Shown: one piece after another, positions 1 through 8,999 of the stretch
Position numbering within the stretch: position 1 is the first letter of the stretch
Layout of the letters: each line of letters opens with the position of its first letter
Assembly: GCF_000315915.1 (NCBI RefSeq)
Contig: NC_020190.1
Span: 868,001-932,000, forward strand
Direction of reading: 5' to 3'
From: Henningerozyma blattae CBS 6284
Lineage: Eukaryota > Ascomycota > Saccharomycetes > Saccharomycetales > Saccharomycetaceae
DNA: 64,000 nt
Notes under the pieces: generated by a model
Told to the model about the DNA's origin: nothing
Database searches by the model: none
The model's input: only the letters and a program-made list of their open reading frames with translations
Translations under genes and position numbers: made by a program

Positions 1-1
1 T

Positions 2-2614
2 GAACATCAACTAGATGATACACCCACACCTAAGTATCATGAGATTCTACTGAGGTCTGCAATTCCTAAGTTAGAAGATGGTTCTCATCAATCCAAAAAT
101 GCAGTTAAAACCCCATCTAACTTAGTCATCGACCCTATAGTTAATGTAAACCATGATCAAACAAACAAATATACATCGGATCCTATCGGCCAACAGCCCA
201 TGACTTCTTCAACTCAGCCCCAGTCAGCGACAGAGTGTCATAAGGATGGTATTACAAACGTCTCACTAGATGAACCCACCGAACTCACCACCACCCTCCT
301 CCCACTGCAATCGCCACTATCACCTACTCCTGTTAACCCTGAAGAGATTAATAAACTTAAAACCATTCTCACCATATCACAAACAAAACAATTGGCAAAT
401 TTCCCCTCAGAAGAATTGCCACTTGCTACTCTTCCCAGCAACCCAACCTCTCACGATTGTGTAATTCCTGAGTTGGGGGAGCATGAACAAATCAAAGAAC
501 CTATTCATGCGGAGGAGCATCATACCCAACATATTACACTAAAAGTTAAACAACCAATTAAACACTCTCGACCCTCCACTGAGTCAAGAAAGAAGAAGAA
601 GAAAAAGGTAATGAAACATAAAGATAACATAACAATACCAAATTCAAAAACTTCAGAAAATAATAAGACTCAAAGGAAGAAAACAGGGCCGATAAAACAT
701 AAGAGACTAACAAAAGAAATACTAAAATTTCCTCCACCAATTGAATTACCGGATATAACAAACCAATTACTAGACGAAGCTCTAAATGAAATAATAAAAG
801 AACCAAAGGAACTTATTACAGAAGAAGTAAATAAACCAGCAAAAGAAAATAATACAATAACTACTCAAGATAAAATTAAACAAAATAAAAACAAAATAGA
901 AAAAGTACCATTAATAACATACTCAAAAAGAGGTAGAAAACAAAAACCATCGAAGAAGATGCTAGAATACTTAAAAGAAGTTAAAAATAAAGACAGAGAA
1001 ATTGTAGGATATATAGCATTTGCCCTAATGTCACAACCTAAATACTTCACTTACTATCTGAAAGGAGAAGACAAAACTGGTTATATTAATGCAATTATTG
1101 AGGAACACAATTCGTTCATAAAAATGGAAGTATACACGGCAATCACAAAGGATGAGACAAACGGTATTAAGCCAATACCACTAAAGGTAGTACTAACAAA
1201 GAAAACAGACGAAAAATGCTTGTTCCTGAAGTTCAAAGCCCGATTTGTGTGTAAAGGATTCAAGCAAATATCTGGAATAGACTTTGATGAATTAGAGATC
1301 TCATCATCAGTATCCAGACTGGAAACATTAAGAATATTTATAGCATTAAGTGTATCAATGAAGCTAGACATTAAACAATATGATGTGTCAACAGCGTTTC
1401 CAAACAGTAAAATAGATAAAGAAATATTAGTTGGACTACCCAAGGACTTATTAGAAATTCTAAACTTACCAAAAGGACAACTATGGAAGTTAAACAAAAC
1501 AGTATATGGATTAAAACAATCCAATAAGGAATGGATAAATCTGGTGAGAAACTTCATGACTAAACAAGGATTCACGGTAAATAATGTAGATGAGAATATC
1601 TATCTAAGGAAAATAGGACATAATGTAATAATATGCTTATCATATGTTGATGATTTCCTAATTGCTACAGATAACCCAAATCTAAGAAAAGAACTATTCA
1701 ATCAAATGAACAAGGAATGGGATGTTAAAGACATGGGAAGCGTTAAGAAATACCTGGGAATGACCTTTATAACCTATCCTGATGGTAGTGTATCCCTTGA
1801 TCAGAGAATATACTTAACCGAACTACTAGAGAGATATCATGATAAGAATCATAAAATACGTGCAACTCCAATGTCTGAAATTCCCATCCCATTAAACGAA
1901 GACAATTCGACACCTCTAGACAAAGACGAAACATCAGTATATAGATCTATTGTTGGTGCAATCCTATGGGCTAGTCTCTGTACTAGAGCTGACCTGTCCT
2001 ATGCTATATCTAAATTAGGATCAAAGTCCTCCAAACCCACAATAGATGACAAGAAAATTTTAATGCACACATTATCCTATATAAAAGGAACAATTAACAG
2101 AAAACTATATTTTCAAGCAAAGAAGAATAAAGATAATGAGTTAATTGGATTCTCAGATGCTAGCTTTGGAACAGGTAAATCAATACTAAGTCAATATGGG
2201 TATATATTTACATGGAGTGGTACTCCCATATCATGGTGTTCGAAAAAGCAAAGGTCAACATCAATTTCTATGTATGAGTCGGAGTTATTTGGACTATCTG
2301 AAGTCTACAAAGAAAGTTTATGGATGAGATCATTATTTGAAACTTTTAGTCTAAATACAAATACGATAGTGATATACGAGGATAATAAAAATGTCATCTC
2401 TACAGCAATCGGAACTGAAGACCACTCTGCATCTAAGCATATTGGATTTAGAAAGAAGTTCATTAATGAAATTACCATGACAGGACTAAGTGTTCCATTT
2501 TATGTAAAATCCGAACACAATATTGCAGACCTATTAACGAAACCGCTTGGAGACATAGCATTCAATAAGCTTATCCTGAGGATGTTTGGTGATGAGGTCA
2601 AGAACCAAAAATGA
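2..2614 (+). CDS. Ty1/copia Pol polyprotein, 3' part (reverse transcriptase and RNase H), 5' end outside window
   Basis: This is the C-terminal part of a copia-type retrotransposon polyprotein. The frame is open from base 2, so the first ATG at 200 is internal and the gene continues off the left edge; about 870 residues are visible. A Lys-rich, low-complexity linker comes first, then reverse transcriptase with the catalytic Asp context DVSTAF and the YVDD box at 1643-1654. RNase H follows, with GFSDAS near 2150 and the family's terminal ADLLTKPLG at 2525-2551. No internal stop or frameshift is visible, so this part could still be functional. A polypurine tract and an LTR follow directly. Known role of the family: it copies element RNA into DNA inside virus-like particles. 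Integrase, protease and Gag would lie outside the window. Confidence 0.95.
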   Translation, partial: EHQLDDTPTPKYHEILLRSAIPKLEDGSHQSKNAVKTPSNLVIDPIVNVNHDQTNKYTSDPIGQQPMTSSTQPQSATECHKDGITNVSLDEPTELTTTLLPLQSPLSPTPVNPEEINKLKTILTISQTKQLANFPSEELPLATLPSNPTSHDCVIPELGEHEQIKEPIHAEEHHTQHITLKVKQPIKHSRPSTESRKKKKKKVMKHKDNITIPNSKTSENNKTQRKKTGPIKHKRLTKEILKFPPPIELPDITNQLLDEALNEIIKEPKELITEEVNKPAKENNTITTQDKIKQNKNKIEKVPLITYSKRGRKQKPSKKMLEYLKEVKNKDREIVGYIAFALMSQPKYFTYYLKGEDKTGYINAIIEEHNSFIKMEVYTAITKDETNGIKPIPLKVVLTKKTDEKCLFLKFKARFVCKGFKQISGIDFDELEISSSVSRLETLRIFIALSVSMKLDIKQYDVSTAFPNSKIDKEILVGLPKDLLEILNLPKGQLWKLNKTVYGLKQSNKEWINLVRNFMTKQGFTVNNVDENIYLRKIGHNVIICLSYVDDFLIATDNPNLRKELFNQMNKEWDVKDMGSVKKYLGMTFITYPDGSVSLDQRIYLTELLERYHDKNHKIRATPMSEIPIPLNEDNSTPLDKDETSVYRSIVGAILWASLCTRADLSYAISKLGSKSSKPTIDDKKILMHTLSYIKGTINRKLYFQAKKNKDNELIGFSDASFGTGKSILSQYGYIFTWSGTPISWCSKKQRSTSISMYESELFGLSEVYKESLWMRSLFETFSLNTNTIVIYEDNKNVISTAIGTEDHSASKHIGFRKKFINEITMTGLSVPFYVKSEHNIADLLTKPLGDIAFNKLILRMFGDEVKNQK

Positions 2615-2666
2615 GAAAATATCCCATTATGAAGATCAACTATTAAATCAGAGTAATCATTGATCT

Positions 2667-2672
2667 GGGGGA
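2667..2672 (+). promoter_or_regulatory. Polypurine tract, plus-strand primer site
   Basis: The run GGGGGA sits immediately before the TG that opens the LTR. This is where copia elements prime plus-strand DNA synthesis. Its position between the pol stop and the LTR supports the LTR start at 2673. Confidence 0.7.
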
Positions 2673-2990
2673 TGACGGATATTTACTATAGTAACCCGGA
2701 CTAATAAGTCGTGAAAATATTATCACGACCTCCACATAATATCTGAACTAAAGACATTGGTTCATATTATTATAAATATACTTAATACTAAGTTATAGCA
2801 TAAACTATATATTATCTTATATAGAATTAAGCAAAATAAGGCTAGTATTTTGTGACATATACTGTTAGCAGTGAACTAAGTCTAACTATTGAATTAATAG
2901 TAGGAAACAGTATATTTAATTTCCTATGATAGATAATTAGCTTCCTGGAAGTACTATAGCCTACTATATTAAGTATTTTAGAACAGTACA
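2673..2990 (+). repeat. 3' LTR of the Ty1/copia element
   Basis: The repeat starts with TG directly after the polypurine tract. It aligns by eye with a second copy at 16389-16749: both open TGA-GGATAT, share GTAACCCGGACTAA, then the block CTGAAC-AAAGAC followed by GTTCAT, then GTGACA with CAGCAGTGAAC or TAGCAGTGAAC. Both end near a TACACCGA block. The 3' boundary is set at the CA at 2989-2990 but could be a few bases further on. The 5' LTR and the target duplication lie outside the window, so age cannot be judged from LTR identity here. Confidence 0.8.
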
Positions 2991-3417
2991 CCGAAAACCC
3001 AATTAAAACATTTATAGTTTCATCACGTGACCACTAACTTTTTGCTGTAACAATTTTAAGCTTTGCTACTCCCAGTAGTATATATTTTTGGCTGCCAGTT
3101 TAATACCAACCGTTTATTAAACTATACAACTATATACCTGAGCCTATGTAAGTTAAATATTATTATTATTACGTTCCGATTTGTTCACTATATACTTCCA
3201 TCTTTTGTGTTTCGTTCTTTTTGTTTTCTAGTTCTTACCTCTTTGTTCTATTTTAACCCTCTAGTTTATTCCTTTTAGCTTTAGATTCTTAAATAGAATT
3301 TATGTTTATGATTCACTTACTTGTTAATCTACATATTCATTCCGTTATCACGTGATCTTGATTTATACAGGCAAATAATGTAAGTCGCACTACGTGGCTT
3401 TTTTGCTAAAAAAAGTT
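2991..3417. other. Intergenic, no gene seen
   Basis: AT-rich sequence between the Ty LTR and the 3' end of the tRNA gene. It contains two CACGTG cores (near 3024 and 3350) and no convincing ORF. A 71-codon open stretch at 3063-3278 encodes low-complexity hydrophobic sequence and is not accepted as a gene. Confidence 0.5.
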
Positions 3418-3490
3418 TGGACAAGTCCGGAGTCGAACCGAAGACCTCTCCCATGCTAAGGGAGCGCGCTACCAACTACGCCACATGCCC
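3418..3490 (-). tRNA. tRNA-Ala (anticodon AGC)
   Basis: On the minus strand the sequence opens GGGCATGTGGCGTAGTTGG, with an A-box, followed by the anticodon stem-loop CTCCC-TTAGCAT-GGGAG, giving anticodon AGC. The B-box GGTTCGACTCC follows, and the gene ends CTTGTCC plus discriminator A. The acceptor stem pairs apart from a G-U and one T-T position. No intron is present, as usual for this tRNA. Seven T on the minus strand (3408-3414) form the Pol III terminator. The gene is the anchor of the LTR cluster on its 5' side. Confidence 0.97.
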
Positions 3491-3507
3491 ATAAGTTTTC
3501 CTGAAAT

Positions 3508-3923
3508 TGTTGTATATGAGATTGACTTTATACTCATCTACAAGTTGCTAACTAGAAATTATACATAACACTGAGCAACTGCTAGTTGCATACCTGTGAA
3601 TATCTGTTCGATGCATAATCTCTACTAGTTAGCCAGCATTACTCAAACTGTGCATTCCTACCCTTGTAAGTAAGTTTATAAACAGTCCAATTAAAGTAAA
3701 ATGGAAAAGCTGGCGTTGACCTTTGAAAAGTATTTAAAGGCCAGCTTTTCCAGACTTAAGACATAAATTTATAGTTCTTTCATATAGTTATTTAGTTTAA
3801 AAAGAACAACAATTATATTCGTAAGTTCGAAGGATTAACTGGTGTTAAGTTAATAAGATTGTTAAGTCAAGTTTTGGTAGTTACTATTTAAAGTGTATCG
3901 TACTCCTAAGTTGGTTTACAACA
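3508..3923. repeat. Solo LTR A, Ty3-type, 17 bp upstream of tRNA-Ala
   Basis: A 416-bp element bounded by a perfect 7-bp inverted terminal repeat, TGTTGTA and TACAACA, and by the 5-bp direct repeat GAAAT at 3503-3507 and 3924-3928. Ty3/sigma LTRs of yeast are known to start TGTTGTAT and to integrate 16-19 bp upstream of mature tRNA ends. Here 17 bp separate the element from the tRNA 5' end at 3490. The interior has an 11-bp inverted repeat (GGAAAAGCTGG and CCAGCTTTTCC) and a TATA-like TATTTAAA. Family assignment rests on the termini and the position; the body was not aligned with a reference. Confidence 0.82.
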
Positions 3924-3927
3924 GAAA

Positions 3928-4343
3928 TGTTGTAAAACCGTCTAAGCGCCGTCGCCTTTCACGTAATACTTACAAGAAATCAGTACAAGAGAAACCTCGA
4001 GAGAGGACAGATCAGCTGACCACAGCTGAGAAACAACTATTCAGCAGGCGTGGAATATCAACTGTAACCACTGAATCTGCACCTACTTCTGGTTCATCTC
4101 GGACACCTATTAGTTAGAATGACGCCCAGGTTTCAATGAGTGTACCGCATCTTGTAACTATGCACCCAGAACTGTCCAGCTCCAAAGAAGTATATAAGGA
4201 GCCTGTATAGATCAATATACTATTATATACTATATAGAGAAGGACCAAGGGGAGATACAATAATCTTGTGTAATACAACCTGTAACTACTGATCTCAGAA
4301 CTCTGAAACACCATCCTTGTCCTGTCAGTCTCGTATTACAACA
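3928..4343. repeat. Solo LTR B, Ty3-type, older insertion at the same tRNA site
   Basis: A second stretch of exactly 416 bp opens TGTTGTA and closes TACAACA. Its duplication is TGAAA: one copy follows the element at 4344-4348 and the other lies at 3502-3506, on the far side of LTR A. LTR A therefore landed in the left junction of LTR B and duplicated four bases of that repeat plus the first base of LTR B. The interiors of A and B show little identity by eye apart from a TATA-like box (TATATAAGGA at 4191-4200 in B). A 74-codon open frame across A and B is not a gene. Confidence 0.75.
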
Positions 4344-5492
4344 TGAAAAAATAAGTTTTAAAACAAAGACACTATAGGAAATTTAAAGGCAAGTACTGAC
4401 CAGATAATTTACAATTTTTAAAATATAAAATAAAATGGAGCGTATTAATTTAACATGAATTTTATACTACGGGATTCAGTTAATAAAAACATTTACAGAA
4501 CAAGTACACTTAAAAAGGAAAATAATATACTCTAATTTGCTCTAAGAGAGAGTATTATTAATACTTTTTAACTCTATATCTCAAAATATTAAAAAGGCTA
4601 TTTTTATATTCTTATTCCAAATAGCCTTTTACTTTATATTTTCAGCTACTTAGTCTTGATTTAAAATTATAAACACTAGAATTGCTGGAATATGATTATA
4701 TCATTTTCTATTAAGTGGTAAAAGACTTTTTTATCACGTGACTTATTGTTTAAAATGTGTTTTTCTTTTTATATGGAAAAAAACTATTTAAGAAATATAT
4801 TCATTTTAGTTATAGTATTTACTATATATGTCTAAATAAAGTAATCGTCTTTACATCTTAAACACTGTATAACAATGTCTAACTCTCTTGAATCCCAGTA
4901 AGAATATTTATTACTTTTAAGTTAGATAATAATTTACTACGAGATCAAGAGAGAGTTGAAATTAAGTTAAAGTGTAGAATTTTTAATATATCATTAACGT
5001 GCTAACTTAAAAAAGAGTAACTGGAATATATTTTTGCTTTCTTAACCTTTAATTCCATTGATCAACTTTATTATTGTAAATTAGCTTTCCACAAAAATAG
5101 TCCCCGCAATTTTTTTTTTTTTTTTGTGAGAAAAGAACATAAAAATGTAAAAGAAAACAACAATTCTTTGAATCAGGAGCACCCCTTAAATTTTAGAAAT
5201 ATTTATGTTTTTCCAACTCCATAGACACATTCAATTCGTTTTTGTGACATATATAAAAGATTCTATTGAATCCAGAATGTTCTTTCATGAAAAATAGAAA
5301 AAAAAATTGCTTTTGTGGCATAGTAATATAATTAATAGTTTATGCATATTGAAATCCAATTTTAAAAACTATAAATAGGATCAAATTAAATTGTAAATAA
5401 CTTTAATATATTATCTAATTTAGCTTGTTATATACAATAAAAGTTAAACTCATTCACACACACACAAACTTTTAGGTTAAATCAAACGAAGG
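4344..5492. other. AT-rich intergenic region with a probable LTR relic
   Basis: No gene is seen. Apart from the candidate LTR at 4683-4900 the stretch is AT-rich with poly-T and poly-A runs (near 5109-5125). The last 100 bases before 5493, including a short CA repeat near 5455-5466, are the presumed promoter and leader of the next gene. Confidence 0.5.
4683..4900 (+). repeat. Candidate degenerate solo LTR, Ty1-like ends
   Basis: The stretch begins TGCTGGAATATG, close to the known Ty1 LTR opening TGTTGGAATA, and ends CCAGTA, an imperfect inverted match to TGCTGG. The 5-bp repeat AGAAT flanks it at 4678-4682 and 4901-4905. Near the end lies ATG followed by a few codons reading MSNSLESQ and a stop, recalling that Ty1 Gag begins inside the LTR. 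At 218 bp it is short for a Ty1 LTR, and the 3' end is TA instead of CA, so this is a moderate call. Confidence 0.4.
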
Positions 5493-6590
5493 ATGATTCC
5501 TTTATTAGCTAGTTATAATCAAAAGAAAGGCATATATTGTTATTTCTTTACATTCCTGTTTATAGCGTTATTACTTAATGTTGTTTCACTCCATCATAGG
5601 AAACATTCGCTATGGATGGGAACAGTAAAGTTATTGGTTAAAAGAGGAACAAAGTGGGACGCGGCCAAGTCTGCTGTTCTATCAGGCGTTTTGATAAGTG
5701 CAGCAGCCACATTATTTACAGCATGGCAGCCTGTTCTATGCATCGTGCCCACTGCTCCTCAATGTTGGACGATGATTATTGGGTTGACACTTACTGTGCT
5801 CCTAACATGTGGTATCACTGCTCGTGGTCTATTTAGAGAGCAATTTAATCATAGAAATTTTGATGAGAATAATGCCAGCAATATTCTTGCGAGTCACATC
5901 TTTACCACATTTTTGGACCAATATAACCTCGAGAATACAACTGAGCATACTTATCCCGTATATGGTTTAAAAGATTCTTCGATTGTATTCTACCCACCAG
6001 ATGAAACATATTCTAAAGTTGTTCAAAAATTTGTAGATGCTGGTTTGGGAGTGCCACTACTAACAATGACAAATAGCAGTGCTACTTCTATTCAAGCAGA
6101 CAATTTAACAAATTTTACAACAATCCATTGGAACACTGCGCTTGGGAAGCATACTGCGACCCATCTAGAACATTACAGCTTGGATGAAATGGTTTCAGAT
6201 ATTATTAAACAATTTCAATCAGGCTATAATGGTACATATCACTATAATTCTGAGATAGAACAGAGTAATGAAAATGATTGCTCAGAAAGGGTAAAGGCGA
6301 ACTGGGTCTCATATAATGTACCAGATGATGAGGACTTGATGTCGCAATATGAAATACGAGGTTCATCGTTGGATTCCCAAGGTAGTTGGGATGGAAATAT
6401 TAAATCTTTTGCTAATTTGTTTTATACAAATCAAGTCCATGATAGTTGGAAATGGAGTATTGATGTTGTTACAGAGAATTCAATTATTACTTGTAATTTC
6501 TTGGACAAATTCAAGTGGTTGAGGAGAAAAAAACGTTCATTTATTCATGGTGAAGCTTATATTAATCAATATGGTGGTATAAGCGATTAA
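5493..6590 (+). CDS. Predicted secreted/membrane protein, killer-preprotoxin-like layout, unrecognised
   Basis: A 365-residue protein that I cannot assign with confidence. It has a hydrophobic N-terminal segment (about 13-32), a Lys-Arg site at 50-51, and two further hydrophobic segments (about 62-78 and 92-108) with cysteines at 83, 91 and 106. A long hydrophilic part with several N-glycosylation sequons (near 148, 194, 204, 207 and 246) follows, then a strong basic site RRKKR at 344-348 before a 17-residue tail. A signal segment, Kex2-type dibasic sites and paired membrane segments are the layout of K1-type killer preprotoxins, and chromosomal K1-like genes are known in related yeasts. That link is inference from architecture. 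Its neighbourhood of retroelements fits an accessory gene. Alternatively it is a lineage-specific membrane glycoprotein. Confidence 0.6.
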   Translation: MIPLLASYNQKKGIYCYFFTFLFIALLLNVVSLHHRKHSLWMGTVKLLVKRGTKWDAAKSAVLSGVLISAAATLFTAWQPVLCIVPTAPQCWTMIIGLTLTVLLTCGITARGLFREQFNHRNFDENNASNILASHIFTTFLDQYNLENTTEHTYPVYGLKDSSIVFYPPDETYSKVVQKFVDAGLGVPLLTMTNSSATSIQADNLTNFTTIHWNTALGKHTATHLEHYSLDEMVSDIIKQFQSGYNGTYHYNSEIEQSNENDCSERVKANWVSYNVPDDEDLMSQYEIRGSSLDSQGSWDGNIKSFANLFYTNQVHDSWKWSIDVVTENSIITCNFLDKFKWLRRKKRSFIHGEAYINQYGGISD

Positions 6591-7733
6591 ACTTTGAACA
6601 AGGGAATGTTTATCCATGATGGGGAATAATTGTTATTCGATTACAATCATTAATATAGCAAAGACGAAAAAAAATTTATTATAAGTTGGATATATATGTA
6701 TTTATAACTGTGCATATATATTCGAATTGTAATTAATTTTTTTTAACAAATGTGTAAATTTTTAAACAAATATTTAAAAAAAAATAAAATAGTGTAACGT
6801 TGTTTACAAGTATTAGAACTTTCTATCTTGCTACTTTCCATTTGAATATTGTTCTATGTCTAAATTATTGCAACTAAAATATTACAAAGAACTCATCTGT
6901 CTAACAAGAATTTACTATTGAATATTGCTTCTCGTCAATCCATTGTTGCTAGTTTTACGATACATGACCGTGACACACATACACATATATCGTAGTCCAG
7001 TTTTGAATAACTATTTTCTATTTTTTTTTTTTTTTTTTTGAAATTTCACCTGCATAGGCTCATTATCATCAATTGTGACGTCAAGGTCATGCGGATTCAA
7101 CCACAAATAAATGTTACAGTTGAGGCAAACTACTATTCGGTGAATGACCCTTGCCACGTAGATTTCTTGTACACGGCTTCTTGCACACGACTTGTTGTGA
7201 ATCAGCTCAAAAGTATACTGATTTGGAAATATCCCAAAACGATCAGAAACGGATATTTTCAGGAGCTGCTTCTGTTTGGAATGGGATGGGATAAAATAGG
7301 ACAAAGAGAAGATCTGTAGGGAAGCAGGCCCGTCTTACGTCATGGCCAAAGAAGTTTTGTAATGAGGCACTTCGAAAGAGGAAAATGGAATGTATAGAAA
7401 AGCTGAAATAAACCGAGTTTTTCCGATAGGAAGCAAGGTAGAAAATGGTAAAAAATTGCGGGTTTCTTGAAAAGGAAATGTGGAGTGGAGATGTGGACCG
7501 AAAAGATATTGCGAGATGATGGAAAAAACACGTCGATCATTTCTCCGATGGGCGTGCTGAGAAATGGGTGCAGTACAAAAGGGGAAGCGCGAACGCTTAT
7601 AATAAAATTAAATGTGATGAATATATAATACAATATAAAATGCAAAAAAACAGTAATAAAAATAAAAAAAGAAGAAACGAGACGAGACGAGACAAGACGA
7701 GACGTGAGGTAAAAGTAAAAATAAAAGTAAAAT
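6591..7733. other. Convergent intergenic region, no gene accepted
   Basis: This lies between two genes that end toward each other. It holds poly-A/T runs (for example 7021-7039), a stretch with opposed open frames of 90-100 codons at 7011-7645 that resemble nothing I recognise, and a GACGA repeat near 7678-7703. Confidence 0.45.
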
Positions 7734-8630
7734 TTAGTAGTGGCTATGTTGGTAATCGTTCAAATTCAAATCGTAGATTGATTTGCCTTTGTTTTCAGGT
7801 AAGTTCAACAACTTGTTAAAAGTATTGATATCAGCTCTTGTGAACCCCTTGGAGAATAAACAATTGTGGTTATTTTTCTTACAGCAATTACTGCAGGGGG
7901 TGAAAATCAGCAATTTATCCAAATGCTTTATCACTTGAGTATCGGTATCCAAATTGGAGATTTTGTTCAAGATTGACAAATAATTCAAGTCATTGGAATA
8001 GATGACAAAATCTTTCAAGTTTTTCAAATCTTGTGGCGATAAAGTATAGTGCAAATTGATACTTGAATTTAAAATCAAATTCAAATTCGAGTTTTTGATC
8101 AACAAATTCGAGTCTAATAGAATGAGCTCCACTTTAGCATTACATTTAGTTTTCTTTAATCTACAATTATCACAAGAAGGACCTATTCTTTGTCTTTTGG
8201 AAAGGGTGTGAGAGGTTGCCGAATTGGTAGCAGATGCATTGGTGGGCAAAGAATTTTTTCTATAAGATTTCGAGACCAATCTTGGAGAAGTATTGTAAGA
8301 TTGAACTTGTCTTGGATAATTGTAATGATTAATTGGCGGTGTTGGAATAGGCGTGGGCAATTGTGCTAACAGATTAGCAGAATTGACCTTGTAACAATAA
8401 TCCGACATTTCAGGATTGACTATTGTAGGCAAAGGGGTATTGGAAGAAGAAGGTACGGTGGTGTTTGTTGGTGGAGTGGAAGGAAGGCTGGCTGGAGGTT
8501 TCGGTGGAGAGGCAATTGAGTTTGAGAGATTGGATAGAGAAAGAGACAAACTTGGCAACAATAGAGGAGGCAAACTGTTATCTTTGTTAATGATTTGGAT
8601 ACTCTTTGGGGAAGTTTGAACGGCCGACAT
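7734..8630 (-). CDS. SUT1: Sut1/Sut2-type zinc-cluster transcription regulator
   Basis: A 298-residue protein with a Pro/Ser-rich N-terminal half and a C-terminal zinc cluster. The first half of the cluster is in KRQRIGPSCDNCRLKKTKC (Cys 153, 156, 163). The second is at Cys 246, 249 and 257, so about 82 residues separate the two halves, where most Zn2Cys6 proteins have about six. The tail reads FSKGFTRADIN, a signature I associate with Sut1 and Sut2. Known roles in S. cerevisiae are sterol uptake, hypoxic gene control and filamentation through relief of Cyc8-Tup1 repression. The start is the ATG at 8630; a longer reading would need a TTG. The gene is not beside SCC4 in S. cerevisiae, so its place is unusual. 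Sut1 and Sut2 cannot be told apart here. Confidence 0.75.
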   Translation of the reverse strand: MSAVQTSPKSIQIINKDNSLPPLLLPSLSLSLSNLSNSIASPPKPPASLPSTPPTNTTVPSSSNTPLPTIVNPEMSDYCYKVNSANLLAQLPTPIPTPPINHYNYPRQVQSYNTSPRLVSKSYRKNSLPTNASATNSATSHTLSKRQRIGPSCDNCRLKKTKCNAKVELILLDSNLLIKNSNLNLILNSSINLHYTLSPQDLKNLKDFVIYSNDLNYLSILNKISNLDTDTQVIKHLDKLLIFTPCSNCCKKNNHNCLFSKGFTRADINTFNKLLNLPENKGKSIYDLNLNDYQHSHY

Positions 8631-8999
8631 TGTGGATAGCAATTTTGGGGAAATAAAGTAAAAGAAATGATACTAGGGGGGGAGGAACTAGGGAAGAGAG
8701 AGGTAGAGAGGTAGAGAGGTAGAGAGAGAATAACGGAAATGTTAACAAAAAGTTTAAGCAAAAGAGATAGAGATGTGGAACGAGTTGGAATTGGCGCCGC
8801 GCTGGACGGAATTGTTTTGGAGATAAAAGCGAGACTGGTGTGGCTGAGCAATTGGTAACAATGGAGAGCAAAAGGGAAATACACAAAACACAAATCACAA
8901 AACGAAAAACACAAAATAAAAAGTTCCACCAACAAACCTTCCAACTTGCCGAGCAGATCTGGGAACTGACCAGCTTTATATACACGAGTAAAAAGCATT

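Noticed and set aside
3893..4117. A 74-codon basic open frame next to the tRNA gene
   Set aside because: It begins at GTG inside LTR A, crosses the LTR A/LTR B junction and both target repeats, and matches no Gag or Pol part.
4733..4740. ATCACGTG followed by AT-rich DNA, a possible centromere CDEI-CDEII
   Set aside because: No CDEIII-like CCGAA element follows at the usual 80-90 bp, homologues of these genes are not centromere-linked in S. cerevisiae, and the site lies in a candidate LTR.
7011..7645. Opposed open frames of 93-101 codons between the killer-like ORF and the SUT1-like gene
   Set aside because: Both strands are open over the same bases and neither resembles a known small yeast protein; a real small gene cannot be fully excluded.
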